Positions 25,060 to 34,270 of a stretch of DNA of 64,000 bases are shown piece by piece; the stretch's first letter is position 1; each line of letters begins with the position of its first letter. A model generated the notes under the pieces. The model did not search any database, was not told the origin of the DNA, and saw only the letters and a list, made by a program, of their open reading frames with translations. Position numbers and translations under genes: made by a program. Origin of the DNA: Anaerolineae bacterium (GTDB taxonomy: Bacteria > Chloroflexota > Anaerolineae > 4572-78 > J111); contig JAHDWA010000053.1 in NCBI GenBank assembly GCA_023382535.1, positions 1-64,000 on the forward strand, read 5' to 3'.

Positions 25060-28000
25060 ATGGGAACGTCTTTGTACCAGGATCGGAAGTATGAGGTCGG
25101 CCAACGGCTGCTGATCTTGCGGACCAGAACCCGGCTGACTCAAACAGACCTGGCCGGTCTGATCAGGGTCAACCGGCGCAGCGTTCACAATTGGGAAGCG
25201 GGAGCTGCCTATCCCAAAGAGGATCGCCTGCAGCGGTTAATTGCCATTTTCCTGGAGTACAGCGCCTTCATCCCCGGACGTGAGCGCGAGGAGGCCGAGA
25301 CGTTGTGGGAGCAGGTCAGCCAGGATGCGCCTCGGCCGCTGCCCCTGTTTGATGTCCCCTGGTTCGAGCGCTTGCTGGCTGCCCGCAGCACCGCTCCAAC
25401 GAGCCCCAGCGAATTCTCTCCGGCGACTGATCAGCAGGGGGTGCAGCGCGAGTTCGCCGTATCGCCGCCGGCGCTGCCGCCCTTCCTCACTACCACCTCG
25501 CCCCAGCCCAGCCCGGCTGTTCCGTTCGTGGTGCGCGAACAGGAGTTGGCCGAATTGGGGGCGGCATTAGCGACAGCCCGCAGCGGGGCGGGGCAAATCC
25601 TGTTTGTCATTGGCGGGGCCGGACGCGGCAAAACGATGCTGGTCCAGGAGTTCGCCCGCCAAGCTCAGGCCGCCGACGCCGAGGTACTGGTCGTCAGCGG
25701 GTATAGCGATGCCCATACCGGCATCGGCGACCCTTACTTGCCGTTTTGTGAGATCTTGTCGATGCTGACCGGCAAGGTCGAAGCCAGGTGGGCCGGTGGA
25801 TTGATCAGCACTGAGCATGCCCGGCGTTTGTGGGAGGCTATGCCCCTGACGCTCCCGGCGCTCGTTGAGCATGCCCCCGACTTGATCGGCACCTTTGTAC
25901 CCGGCAACAGTCTGCGCGAGCGGGCCGCGACCGTTACCGCCCCGGATGCGCCCTGGTTCCGGCAGCTCGTGGCCCTCACCGATGCCGTTCCCGGTGCGAA
26001 GGTCGAGCAACAGCGCATCTTTGCCCAATACAGCGCCGTGCTGAATGCCATTGCCAGCCAGAGACCGCTCGTGCTGATCCTTGAAGACCTGCATTGGGTG
26101 GATTCGGCCTCCAGCGGCTTGCTGTTTCACCTCAGTCGCGAGGCAGCTCAAAGCCGGATGCTGATTGTCGGCACCTATCGCCCCAACGAGGTGGCCTTAA
26201 GCCAAGGTGATGAGATAGCCCATCCGCTGACCGACATCCTGAGCGAACTGAAGCGCCGGCACGGCGACATCTGGCTGGACTTAGGCGATCTGGCGGCGGC
26301 GGAAGGGCAACGCTTTGTGGAGGCGTACCTGGACACCCAACCCAATCGGTTCAGTTCAGGGTTTCGCGAGGCGCTGTTCGACCGAACCGGCGGACACGCC
26401 TTGTTTACGGTGGAGTTGGTGCGGGAACTGCAGGAGCGCGGCGATCTACGCCGTGATCAAGCAGGCCAGTGGATCGACAGTGCTACCATCAACTGGAACA
26501 CGTTCCCGGCACGGGTGGAGGGGGTGATCGAGAAGCGGATTCAGCGCCTGGAAAAAGAATTGCGCGCTATCCTGATGATTGCCAGCGTCGAAGGCGAGAC
26601 CTTTACCGCCGAGGTGGTGGCCCGCGTGCAGCAGGTGCAGGAACGCGGACTGGTGCAGCGTTTGAGTCAGGAGCTTGATAAACAGCATCGGCTGGTCACA
26701 GCGCACATCCTGGCCTGGCTGGGGCCACAGCGCCTGTCGCTCTATCGCTTCCGGCATCAGCTGTTCCAGCAATATGTCTATCACAGCCTGGCCGAGTCGG
26801 AGCGAGCCTATCTGCACGAGGCGGTCGGGAGCGTCCTGGAAGCGATCTACGGCGAGCAAAGCGAGCAGGTGGCGGTGCAGCTGGCGCGCCACTTTGAGGA
26901 GGCCGGGCTGATGGAGAAGGCGGTCAAGTATCTGCTAGAGGCAGGGAAGCGCGCCGCACGGCTGTCGGCCTTTCAGGAATCGCTCGCGCAGCTAACCAAA
27001 GGGCTGGCGTTGCACGAACGCCTACCCGGCACCCCCAAGCGCGCCCAGACAGAGCTGAAGCTGCAGATTGCCCTGGGCAATGCGCTGATGGCGACCAAAG
27101 GCAATGCCGCAGCAGAGGTGGAACAGACCTACAACCGGGCCTGGCAGCTCAGTCAAGAGCTGCTGCATGCAGGGGAAACCGCGCACTTCTTCCCCATCCT
27201 GTTTGGGCTATTCGGATATTATATGGCGCGGGGAGAGGCTCAGACCGCCCTTCAAGTGGCAGAAGAATTCTTACAGTTGGCCCAGCGGCAGCAAGACCCG
27301 GCGATGATCGTGGCTCATCGGTGCATGGGCTTCCGCTTTGTTTTGGGCGAGTTGGTTTCGGCCCGAGCGCATTTCGAGCAGATTGTTGCCCTGTACAACC
27401 CGGAACAGCACCGCCCCCTGACCTTCCAGTACGCCCAAGACCCTGGGCCGACCGCCCTATGCCTCGGGGCTTTAGTCCTCTGGCTGCTGGGTTATGGAGA
27501 GCAAGCGCGGCGGTGGAGCGATCGGGGCCTTATGCTGGCGCGCGAGGGAGCCCATGCCTATACCCTTGTCTCTGCCCTGAACTCCTCATCCTGGTTACAT
27601 CACTTTTGCCAGGAGCGGGCCGGCATTCAGGAGCAAGCAGAAGAGGTCATTGCGATCTGCACCAAACAGGGAATTGCACTGTTGCTGGCTTGGGGAACGA
27701 TCTTGCGCGGCTGGGCGCTGGCCGAGCAGGGGCAGGGCGAAGCGGGCATCAACCAGATACACCAGGGGTTGGCTGCTGCTCAGGCTATGGAGGCAGGGGT
27801 TTTTCGGACTCACCAACTGACCCTGCTGGCCGAGACCTATGACGCTGTAGGAGAGCCAGAGGCAGGGCTGCGTGTGCTGGCCCAGGCGCTGGCCCAGGTG
27901 GAAACAACAGGGGAGCGTTTTTGGGAAGCTGAAATCTATCGGCTCAAGGGCGAGTTGTTGCTCAAGCTTGAAGGCGCCCAGCTTTCCCGCAGCCCTTCGG

Positions 28001-28329
28001 CTTCGCGGCTCCCGAGCCCGTCGAAGGGCAGGGTAAACTCCGTCGAAGGGATGCAGGATGTAGAGTCTCCGGAAGGCTGTTTTCTCAAGGCGATGGAGAT
28101 TGCCCGGCGGCAGGAGGGCAAGTCGTTAGAGCTGCGGGCGACGGTGAGCCTGGGCCGATTGTGGCAGCAGCAAGGGAAAAAGGACCAGGCCCGGCGCATG
28201 CTGGCAGACATCTACGGCTGGTTCACCGAGGGCTTCGACACGATTGATCTACAGCAGGCAAAAGCGCTGCTTGACGAGCTTTCAGCAGAGGCTATGGTTT
28301 CGCCTGACGGCGATCAACTTTACCACTGA
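25060..28329 (+). CDS. XRE-STAND ATPase with TPR-like C-terminus, paralog 1
   Basis: 1089 residues. Residues ~8-62 form an XRE helix-turn-helix (RLTQTDLAGLIRVNRRSVHNW), followed by a Pro/Thr-rich linker. The ATPase domain starts near 155 with REQELAELGAAL. Its Walker A is GGAGRGKT near 186 and Walker B is LVLILEDLHWVD near 340. From ~600 to the end is helical TPR-like repeat sequence. This is the MalT-like signal-transduction ATPase plan, a cytosolic regulator whose ligand is sensed by the repeats. Residues ~980-1005 carry an extra in-frame segment encoded by a palindromic repeat. A close paralog lies at 29982-33191. Confidence 0.85.
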   Translation: MGTSLYQDRKYEVGQRLLILRTRTRLTQTDLAGLIRVNRRSVHNWEAGAAYPKEDRLQRLIAIFLEYSAFIPGREREEAETLWEQVSQDAPRPLPLFDVPWFERLLAARSTAPTSPSEFSPATDQQGVQREFAVSPPALPPFLTTTSPQPSPAVPFVVREQELAELGAALATARSGAGQILFVIGGAGRGKTMLVQEFARQAQAADAEVLVVSGYSDAHTGIGDPYLPFCEILSMLTGKVEARWAGGLISTEHARRLWEAMPLTLPALVEHAPDLIGTFVPGNSLRERAATVTAPDAPWFRQLVALTDAVPGAKVEQQRIFAQYSAVLNAIASQRPLVLILEDLHWVDSASSGLLFHLSREAAQSRMLIVGTYRPNEVALSQGDEIAHPLTDILSELKRRHGDIWLDLGDLAAAEGQRFVEAYLDTQPNRFSSGFREALFDRTGGHALFTVELVRELQERGDLRRDQAGQWIDSATINWNTFPARVEGVIEKRIQRLEKELRAILMIASVEGETFTAEVVARVQQVQERGLVQRLSQELDKQHRLVTAHILAWLGPQRLSLYRFRHQLFQQYVYHSLAESERAYLHEAVGSVLEAIYGEQSEQVAVQLARHFEEAGLMEKAVKYLLEAGKRAARLSAFQESLAQLTKGLALHERLPGTPKRAQTELKLQIALGNALMATKGNAAAEVEQTYNRAWQLSQELLHAGETAHFFPILFGLFGYYMARGEAQTALQVAEEFLQLAQRQQDPAMIVAHRCMGFRFVLGELVSARAHFEQIVALYNPEQHRPLTFQYAQDPGPTALCLGALVLWLLGYGEQARRWSDRGLMLAREGAHAYTLVSALNSSSWLHHFCQERAGIQEQAEEVIAICTKQGIALLLAWGTILRGWALAEQGQGEAGINQIHQGLAAAQAMEAGVFRTHQLTLLAETYDAVGEPEAGLRVLAQALAQVETTGERFWEAEIYRLKGELLLKLEGAQLSRSPSASRLPSPSKGRVNSVEGMQDVESPEGCFLKAMEIARRQEGKSLELRATVSLGRLWQQQGKKDQARRMLADIYGWFTEGFDTIDLQQAKALLDELSAEAMVSPDGDQLYH
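27992..28029. repeat. REP-like palindrome inside the coding sequence
   Basis: GCCCTTCG (27992-27999) and CGAAGGGC (28022-28029) form a perfect inverted repeat within the paralog 1 gene. A further GTCGAAGGG lies at 28042-28050. The corresponding region of paralog 2 is shorter and lacks the palindrome. The insertion kept the reading frame. Confidence 0.6.
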
Positions 28330-28483
28330 GACATTTTTTGGGGTGGCACCGCATTACAATGCTTTTCAGAAAGCTTCCAGGTAACATGCAAGGTGAGCTA
28401 AACTATCTTTATCCAGGGTGCCCTGCTATACGCATCTCAATGGCAGATGATGTCACCGGAGAGTCTGAGCGAGAGGTGAAACT

Positions 28484-29728
28484 ATGAGAAAACAAGTGGT
28501 TGTACTCGGAGCGGGCTTCTTCGCCCTGAGCGCGCTCACTGCAACCTATGACTCGTTTCTACCGCTCCTGTTACGCAACTTCATCTCCAATCTTGCCGTC
28601 ATCGGTTTTCTGATGACCGTCGACAACTATGTCGCCCTCGTGTTTCAACCATGGTGGGGATCACGGAGCGACGGAACCAGGACACACCTTGGGCGTCGCG
28701 TGCCGTATCTGCTGGTCGGCATGTCGTTGACGGCTCTGTTCGCTGCGTTTGTGCCGTTTGCGGCGCAACTCTCGTTGCAGCTTCTGATCGGGGCGATGAT
28801 CGCGTTGAACCTGGCCGTATCCGTCTGGCGCGCACCGCTGGTGGCGCTCCTGGCCGACCTATTCCCACCTGCGGCACGATCCACCGCCTCTGGGATTACG
28901 CAATTTGCCGGCGCTCTGGGTGGGGCTGCGGTGCTGCTTGGGGGGAGCCTACTCTTTGGGAGCAAAGGGTACGCGCCATTTGTGCTGGTGTCGATCGCGC
29001 TTTTGGGCGCTGCGCTGATCATTGCCCGCAAGCTCAGAGAACCTGTCCACGCGCCTCACGAGCCCCGCCGGCACGATCTGTTCGTGCCGCTCAAAGCCCT
29101 GCGAGGCCTTGCGGCCAGACCGCACAAAGATCCGCTGCTATTTTTGGCAGGCGCCCTCTGCTTCCAACTAGCGATGAACGGCGCCCTCCCCTATTTCACA
29201 CTCTATGTCCGCGAGCTATTCAGTCTGACACCGGGGCAGGCTGGGACACTGGCAAGCGGACTCTGGATTGGCGTCTTAGTTGCCACACTACCTGCCGGAT
29301 TAGCAGGGGCACGCTATGGCCAGCGGCGGGTGATGCTCACGAGCTTACTGGCGTTGAGCGCGGTCCTTTTTCTGCTGCCATTCGTGAAGACACCGTTGCT
29401 GGTTGGCGCTCTTTGGGGTGTGGCAGGCGTCTTCTCTTCAGCTGTTGTGGTCAATAGTATTATTCTGTTCCTGTCATTTGCCGGCGATCAGGAGATCGGC
29501 TTATTCACCGGCCTCCACTTATTTACGTCAGCAGCTGCGCAGATTGTTGGCCCGCCGGTATGGGGCCTGGCAATGCAGTTGTTTGGCCCACAGGCACTCT
29601 GGGTCAGCAGCGGTTGCGCGGCAGTGCTCGCGACATTCCTGGTAAGCCGCGTGCGAGAAGGTGGCCTGCCAGATACCGAGTTGATGGCGAAACCACTGGC
29701 ATCGCCCGAGCCGACGCCAGATCGTTAA
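28484..29728 (+). CDS. MFS transporter
   Basis: 414 residues with 12 predicted membrane helices. The loop after helix 2 (PWWGSRSDGTRTHLGRRVPYLLVGM) resembles the D-x(2)-R-x(3)-GRR motif of SLC45/GPH-like sugar carriers. The second half repeats the pattern (GLAGARYGQRRVMLTSLLAL). Substrate is unknown; sugars or metabolites are more likely than drugs. It lies between two STAND ATPase paralogs on the same strand, so one of them may regulate it. Confidence 0.8.
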   Translation: MRKQVVVLGAGFFALSALTATYDSFLPLLLRNFISNLAVIGFLMTVDNYVALVFQPWWGSRSDGTRTHLGRRVPYLLVGMSLTALFAAFVPFAAQLSLQLLIGAMIALNLAVSVWRAPLVALLADLFPPAARSTASGITQFAGALGGAAVLLGGSLLFGSKGYAPFVLVSIALLGAALIIARKLREPVHAPHEPRRHDLFVPLKALRGLAARPHKDPLLFLAGALCFQLAMNGALPYFTLYVRELFSLTPGQAGTLASGLWIGVLVATLPAGLAGARYGQRRVMLTSLLALSAVLFLLPFVKTPLLVGALWGVAGVFSSAVVVNSIILFLSFAGDQEIGLFTGLHLFTSAAAQIVGPPVWGLAMQLFGPQALWVSSGCAAVLATFLVSRVREGGLPDTELMAKPLASPEPTPDR

Positions 29729-29820
29729 CGCTCGACTGCCCCAAGGTCCAGGGGCGACTCACCCTGTGCATCGGTAAGGCCCATCAGCCCGGCGATCGCC
29801 TTGTGCTCGTAGGGCCGGTC
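29725..29820 (-). pseudogene. C-terminal tail of a WD40-repeat protein (relic)
   Basis: Read on the minus strand: RPYEHKAIAGLMGLTDAQGE, then SPLDLGAVER and a stop. This is the tail of the WD40 proteins whose remains also occur at 33.6-34.0 kb (consensus GLTxAQRATLLALGAVE). No WD40 blades remain here. Confidence 0.55.
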
Positions 29821-29839
29821 GCGGCGCAGGGTATGCACC

Positions 29840-29919
29840 GCATGGGTGTGACCCAGGCGCAACGTGCCACGCTGCTGGCCCTGGGAGTGGTCGAGAAAGC
29901 GCGTCATACGCAGTAGTAT
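29840..29919 (+). pseudogene. second WD40-protein tail relic, opposite orientation
   Basis: The plus-strand frame reads MGVTQAQRATLLALGVVEKA before a stop, the same tail signature as at 33.6 kb. Together with the minus-strand relic next to it, it forms an inverted pair just upstream of STAND paralog 2. Confidence 0.55.
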
Positions 29920-29981
29920 AACAAATAACCGGCAGCTTCATTTTGCCGGTACTCTGTGGAACATTATCCATGAAAGATCCG

Positions 29982-32900
29982 ATGGGATCATCTTTGTACC
30001 AGGATCGGAAGTACGAGGTCGGCCAACGATTGCTGAGCTTGCGGACCAGAACCCGGCTGACCCAAACAGACCTGGCCGGTCTGATGGGGGTCAACCGGCG
30101 CAGCATTCACAATTGGGAAGCCGGAACTGCCTATCCCAAAGAAGATCGCCTGCAGCGGTTGATTGCCATTTTCCTGAAGTACAGCGCCTTCATCGCCGGA
30201 CGTGAGCGCGAGGAGGCCGAGACGTTGTGGGACCAGGTCAGCCAGGATGCGCCCCGTCCACTGCCCCTGTTCGATGTTCCCTGGTTCGAGCGCTTGCTGG
30301 CTGCCCGCAGCATCGGGGGGAGGGCCGATCTACCAGCGACGACCCGCATCACCGCTCCAACGAGCACCAGCGTATTCCCTACGGCGACTGGTCAGCGGGG
30401 GGTGCAGCGCGAGTTGGCCGTATCGCCGCCGGCGCTGCCGCCCTTCCTCACCACCGCCCCGCTACAGCCCAGCCCGGCGGCCCCATTCGTGGCGCGCGAA
30501 CAGGAGTTGACCGAGTTAGCCACCGCGTTAGCCACGGCTCGCCGTGGGGCAGGGCAAATCCTGTTTGTCATTGGCGGGGCCGGGCGCGGCAAGACCATGT
30601 TGGTCCAGGAGTTCGCCCGCCAGACCCAGGCCGCTGATGCCGAGGTGTTGGTCGTCAGCGGATATAGTAATGCCCACACCGGTACAGGCGATCCCTATTT
30701 GCCTTTTCGCGAAGCCCTGACGATGCTGTGCGGCGAGGTCGAAACCAGGTGGGCCGGTGGGCTGATTACGGCTGAGCATGCCCGCCGTTTGTGGGAGGCC
30801 ATGCCTCTGACGCTCCCGGCGCTTGTTGAGCATGCCCCCGACTTGGTCGGCACGTTTGTGCCAGGCAAAGGCCTGCGCGAGCGCGCCGCGACCTTTGCCG
30901 CCCCGAATGCGCCCTGGTTTAACCAGCTTGTGGCGCTCACCAACACCAGGGTCGCACAGCAGCCGATCTTTGCCCAATACACCGCTGCGCTGAACGCCAT
31001 TGCCAGCCAGCGGCCGCTTGTGCTCATCCTCGAAGACCTGCACTGGGTCGACTCCGCCTCCAGCGGCTTGCTGTTTCACCTCAGTCGCGAGGCAGCTCAA
31101 AGCCGGATGCTGATTGTCGGCACCTATCGCCCCAACGAGGTGGCCTTAAGCCAAGGTGATGAGATAGCCCATCCGCTGACCGACATCCTGAGCGAACTGA
31201 AGCGCCGGCACGGCGACATCTGGCTGGACTTAGGCGATCTGGCGGCGGCGGAAGGGCAACGCTTTGTGGAGGCGTACCTGGACACCCAACCCAATCGGTT
31301 CAGTTCAGGGTTTCGCGAGGCGCTGTTCGACCGAACCGGCGGACACGCCTTGTTTACGGTGGAGTTGGTGCGGGAACTGCAGGAGCGCGGCGATCTACGC
31401 CGTGATCAAGCAGGCCAGTGGATCGACAGTGCTACCATCAACTGGAACACGTTCCCGGCACGGGTGGAGGGGGTGATCGAGAAGCGGATTCAGCGCCTGG
31501 AAAAAGAATTGCGCGCTATCCTGATGATTGCCAGCGTCGAAGGCGAGACCTTTACCGCCGAGGTGGTGGCCCGCGTGCAGCAGGTGCAGGAACGCGGACT
31601 GGTGCAGCGTTTGAGTCAGGAGCTTGATAAACAGCATCGGCTGGTCACAGCGCACATCCTGGCCTGGCTGGGGCCACAGCGCCTGTCGCTCTATCGCTTC
31701 CGGCATCAGTTGTTCCACCAGTATGTCTATCACAGCCTGGCCGAGATGGAACGGGTCTATCTGCACGAGGCGGTCGGGAACGTCCTGGAAGCGCTCTATG
31801 GCGAGCAGACCGAGCAGGTGGCGGTGCAGTTGGCGCGCCACTTTGCAGAGGCCGGTTTGACCGAGAAGGCGGTCACGTATCTACTGCAGGCCAGCAAACG
31901 CGCCACGCGGCTGTCGGCCTATCAGGAAGCGATTGCGCATATAACCAACGGACTGGTGCTGCTCGAACGCCGGCCCGATACCTCTGAGCATGCCCAACAA
32001 GAACTGGAACTGCAAATTGCCCTGGGAAATGCGCTGATCGCGACCAAAGGCTTTGCCGCAGCGGAGGTGGAACAAAGCTACAGCCGGGCCTGGCAGCTCT
32101 GCCACCAACTGTATGGGGGGAAAACGCCGCAGATCTTCCCCATCCTGAATGGACGATTCGGACATTATATGACTCGGGGAGAACCTCAGATTGCCTATCA
32201 ACTGGCGCAAGAATTCTTGGAGCTGGCCCAGCAGCAGCACGACCCCGCAATTATCGTGGCTCACCGGTGCGTGGGTTGGTCCAGCACTACGATGGGCAAG
32301 TTGGTCGCAGCCCGAGCTCATTTCGAGCAGGCTGTTGCCCTGTATGACCCTGCGCAACACCGCCCCCTGACCTTCCAGTACGGACAAGACCCTGGGCCGG
32401 CTGGCCTTGCCCTTGGCGCTTTAGACCTCTGGTTGCTGGGCTATGTGGAGCAAGCGCGGCGCTGGAGCGATCGGGCGCTGGAGCTGGCGCGCGAGGGAGG
32501 TCACGCGTATACCCTCGCCCTTACTTTAGGCCTTTCGACCTGGTTTCATCACTTTCGTCGGGAGCGGGCAGTCGCTCTGGAGCAAGCAGAAGAACTCATT
32601 GCGATCTCTACCAAACAGGGATTTGATTTGTGGCTGGCGTGGGGAACCATCATCCGAAGCTGGGCGCTGGTCGAGCAGGGGCAGGGCGAAGCGAGGCTCA
32701 CCCACATACGCCAGGGATTGGCTGGTGCCCAGGCCACGGGGGCAGTGTTTTTTCGGGCTCATCAACTGAGCTTGCTGGCCGAGGCCTATCACATAGTAGG
32801 GGACTCAATGGCAGGGCTGGCCGTGCTGGAAGAGGCGCTGACCCAGGTGGAAACAACCAAGGAGCGGTTTTGGGAAGCAGAGATTTACCGGCTCAAGGGC

Positions 32901-33191
32901 GAGTTGTTGCTCAAGCTTGAAGACGCAGGCCTTTCCCACGGCGTTGAAGAAATTCCCGATACTGAGTCGCCCGAAGCATGTTTTTTCAAGGCGATTGAGA
33001 TCGCCCGGCGGCAGGAGGGCAAATCGTTAGAGCTGCGCGCGACGGTGAGCTTGGCCCGCTTGTGGCAGCAGCACGAGAAGAAGGACCAGGCCCGACGCGT
33101 GCTGGCAGACATCTACGGTTGGTTTACCGAGGGCTTCGACACGATTGATTTGCAGCAGGCAAAAGCGCTGCTTGACGAGCTTTCAGCATAA
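29982..33191 (+). CDS. XRE-STAND ATPase with TPR-like C-terminus, paralog 2
   Basis: ~1069 residues with the same plan as paralog 1: XRE domain (LTQTDLAGLMGVNRRSIHNW), variable linker, AAA domain with GGAGRGKT and LVLILEDLHWVD, and TPR-like repeats. The start at ATG 29982 is chosen by alignment to paralog 1 (MGTSLYQ/MGSSLYQ). The linker is longer (extra IGGRADLPATTRIT). Bases 31057-31709 are identical to 26108-26760, whereas flanking parts differ at many positions; this indicates gene conversion. Confidence 0.85.
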   Translation: MGSSLYQDRKYEVGQRLLSLRTRTRLTQTDLAGLMGVNRRSIHNWEAGTAYPKEDRLQRLIAIFLKYSAFIAGREREEAETLWDQVSQDAPRPLPLFDVPWFERLLAARSIGGRADLPATTRITAPTSTSVFPTATGQRGVQRELAVSPPALPPFLTTAPLQPSPAAPFVAREQELTELATALATARRGAGQILFVIGGAGRGKTMLVQEFARQTQAADAEVLVVSGYSNAHTGTGDPYLPFREALTMLCGEVETRWAGGLITAEHARRLWEAMPLTLPALVEHAPDLVGTFVPGKGLRERAATFAAPNAPWFNQLVALTNTRVAQQPIFAQYTAALNAIASQRPLVLILEDLHWVDSASSGLLFHLSREAAQSRMLIVGTYRPNEVALSQGDEIAHPLTDILSELKRRHGDIWLDLGDLAAAEGQRFVEAYLDTQPNRFSSGFREALFDRTGGHALFTVELVRELQERGDLRRDQAGQWIDSATINWNTFPARVEGVIEKRIQRLEKELRAILMIASVEGETFTAEVVARVQQVQERGLVQRLSQELDKQHRLVTAHILAWLGPQRLSLYRFRHQLFHQYVYHSLAEMERVYLHEAVGNVLEALYGEQTEQVAVQLARHFAEAGLTEKAVTYLLQASKRATRLSAYQEAIAHITNGLVLLERRPDTSEHAQQELELQIALGNALIATKGFAAAEVEQSYSRAWQLCHQLYGGKTPQIFPILNGRFGHYMTRGEPQIAYQLAQEFLELAQQQHDPAIIVAHRCVGWSSTTMGKLVAARAHFEQAVALYDPAQHRPLTFQYGQDPGPAGLALGALDLWLLGYVEQARRWSDRALELAREGGHAYTLALTLGLSTWFHHFRRERAVALEQAEELIAISTKQGFDLWLAWGTIIRSWALVEQGQGEARLTHIRQGLAGAQATGAVFFRAHQLSLLAEAYHIVGDSMAGLAVLEEALTQVETTKERFWEAEIYRLKGELLLKLEDAGLSHGVEEIPDTESPEACFFKAIEIARRQEGKSLELRATVSLARLWQQHEKKDQARRVLADIYGWFTEGFDTIDLQQAKALLDELSA
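31057..31709 (+). repeat. 653-bp tract identical to 26108-26760
   Basis: By direct comparison every base of this tract equals the corresponding tract of paralog 1, at a constant offset of 4949. Divergence begins abruptly on both sides: GATTCGG versus GACTCCG upstream, and CATCAGCTG versus CATCAGTTG downstream. It covers the end of the AAA domain and the following helical part. Confidence 0.9.
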
Positions 33192-33314
33192 GGCTGAACA
33201 TACTATTTTCGTGCTCTTGAACTATATATACGAGGAGGTTCGGGGTGCTCGGTTCAATTCGGCACGAATCTCTCATCGGTTGCGCCCGGCTCGGCCCGGG
33301 GTCTCTACCTGAAT

Positions 33315-33595
33315 CGTCCCCGATATCGAGGCTGCCCGCGACGAGATCGTCGCCAGCGATGTCGCCATCAGCGAGGTGATCCACGCTGGACTGCCGGGTG
33401 CTCAATTCCAGCCCGATGGCACGAGCGGTCGCGTCAGCGGGTCCGCGCCTGAGCACACCAGCTATGGCTCCTTCGCCATGTTCAGCGACCTGGTCGGCAA
33501 CGCTGCCCGGCCGGATCGACGCCACTGAGACGGCATTTGCATCTGTAGCGGTTCTGGCGAGCACGAGAAGCGCATCAGCGCGGCAGATCCTACGA
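33315..33595 (+). pseudogene. glyoxalase/VOC-domain protein fragment
   Basis: One frame reads DIEAARDEIVASDVAISEVI, then GAQFQPDGTSGRVSGSAPEH and SYGSFAMFSDLVGN. This is the second half of a VOC (glyoxalase-like) protein, where FSDPDGN is usual. After a deletion and frame change LPGRIDATETAFASVAVLAS follows, and later GEHEKRIS in a further frame. No start codon or first half is present. It is a decayed gene between STAND paralog 2 and the WD40 relic. Confidence 0.6.
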
Positions 33596-33599
33596 GCGC

Positions 33600-34040
33600 A
33601 TGGACATCAGCGGCCTGATGGGTATGACCCAGGCGCAACGTGCTACGCTGCTGGCTCTGGGAGCGAGCACAGTGGCGAGGTGGTCTCGCTGGCCTTTTAG
33701 TGTGGATGAAGCGCGCCTGACCAGCGTTAGCTTTGATGGTACAGTGCGGCTCTGGGATGTTTCAACGGTGCTCGATGCAAACGCAGGTGATGTCGTCTAC
33801 TTGGCGACACTCGACCCCTACGCCTGCGTGGTCTACGCCCTGGCCTTCCACCCTGATGGGCATCCCTGGGTTAGCGGCGGGGCCGAGGGCTTCATCACGC
33901 TCTGGGATCTGCCGGCGCACCAGCGAGTGGCGACCTTGCCTGGAGAGGAGCCATATGCAAGGATGAATATCACCGACGTCACGGGTCTCACCAACGCTCA
34001 GCGGGCGACCCTGCGCCTCCTCGGGGCTGTCGAGACGTGA
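33600..34040 (+). pseudogene. WD40-repeat protein fragment
   Basis: Frame of 146 codons. It opens with a tail signature (MDISGLMGMTQAQRATLLALG) then passes into the middle of a WD40 blade (TSVSFDGTVRLWDV), one further blade (VVYALAFHPDGHPWVSGGAEGFITLWDLP) and a second, proper tail (NITDVTGLTNAQRATLRLLG, stop). Only about one and a half blades of an expected seven or more remain. A functional small protein is possible but a double-deletion relic is more likely. Confidence 0.65.
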
Positions 34041-34270
34041 TTCTGGCAGGTACACGGTCCGAGGGTCATGATGTCCATGCCTGGCCCGTTGATTTGGCCC
34101 AACACCCTCATCCCGGCTAACTCAATATCATAACAAGGTGCAGCCACATTCCAAGATTATGCCTGATGGATCGGCTTGTGCTCTTGTTCGCCCCGTTTTT
34201 ACCCTTTTTACGAAGTGAGCAACCACTTTTAGCCATCCCTATTTCCTCAGTCCCTTACCCTGGCGCTAAT

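Noticed and set aside
25567..31100. Minus-strand frames of ~190 codons inside both STAND genes
   Set aside because: They mirror each other because the genes are paralogs; composition is atypical and there is no ribosome binding site.
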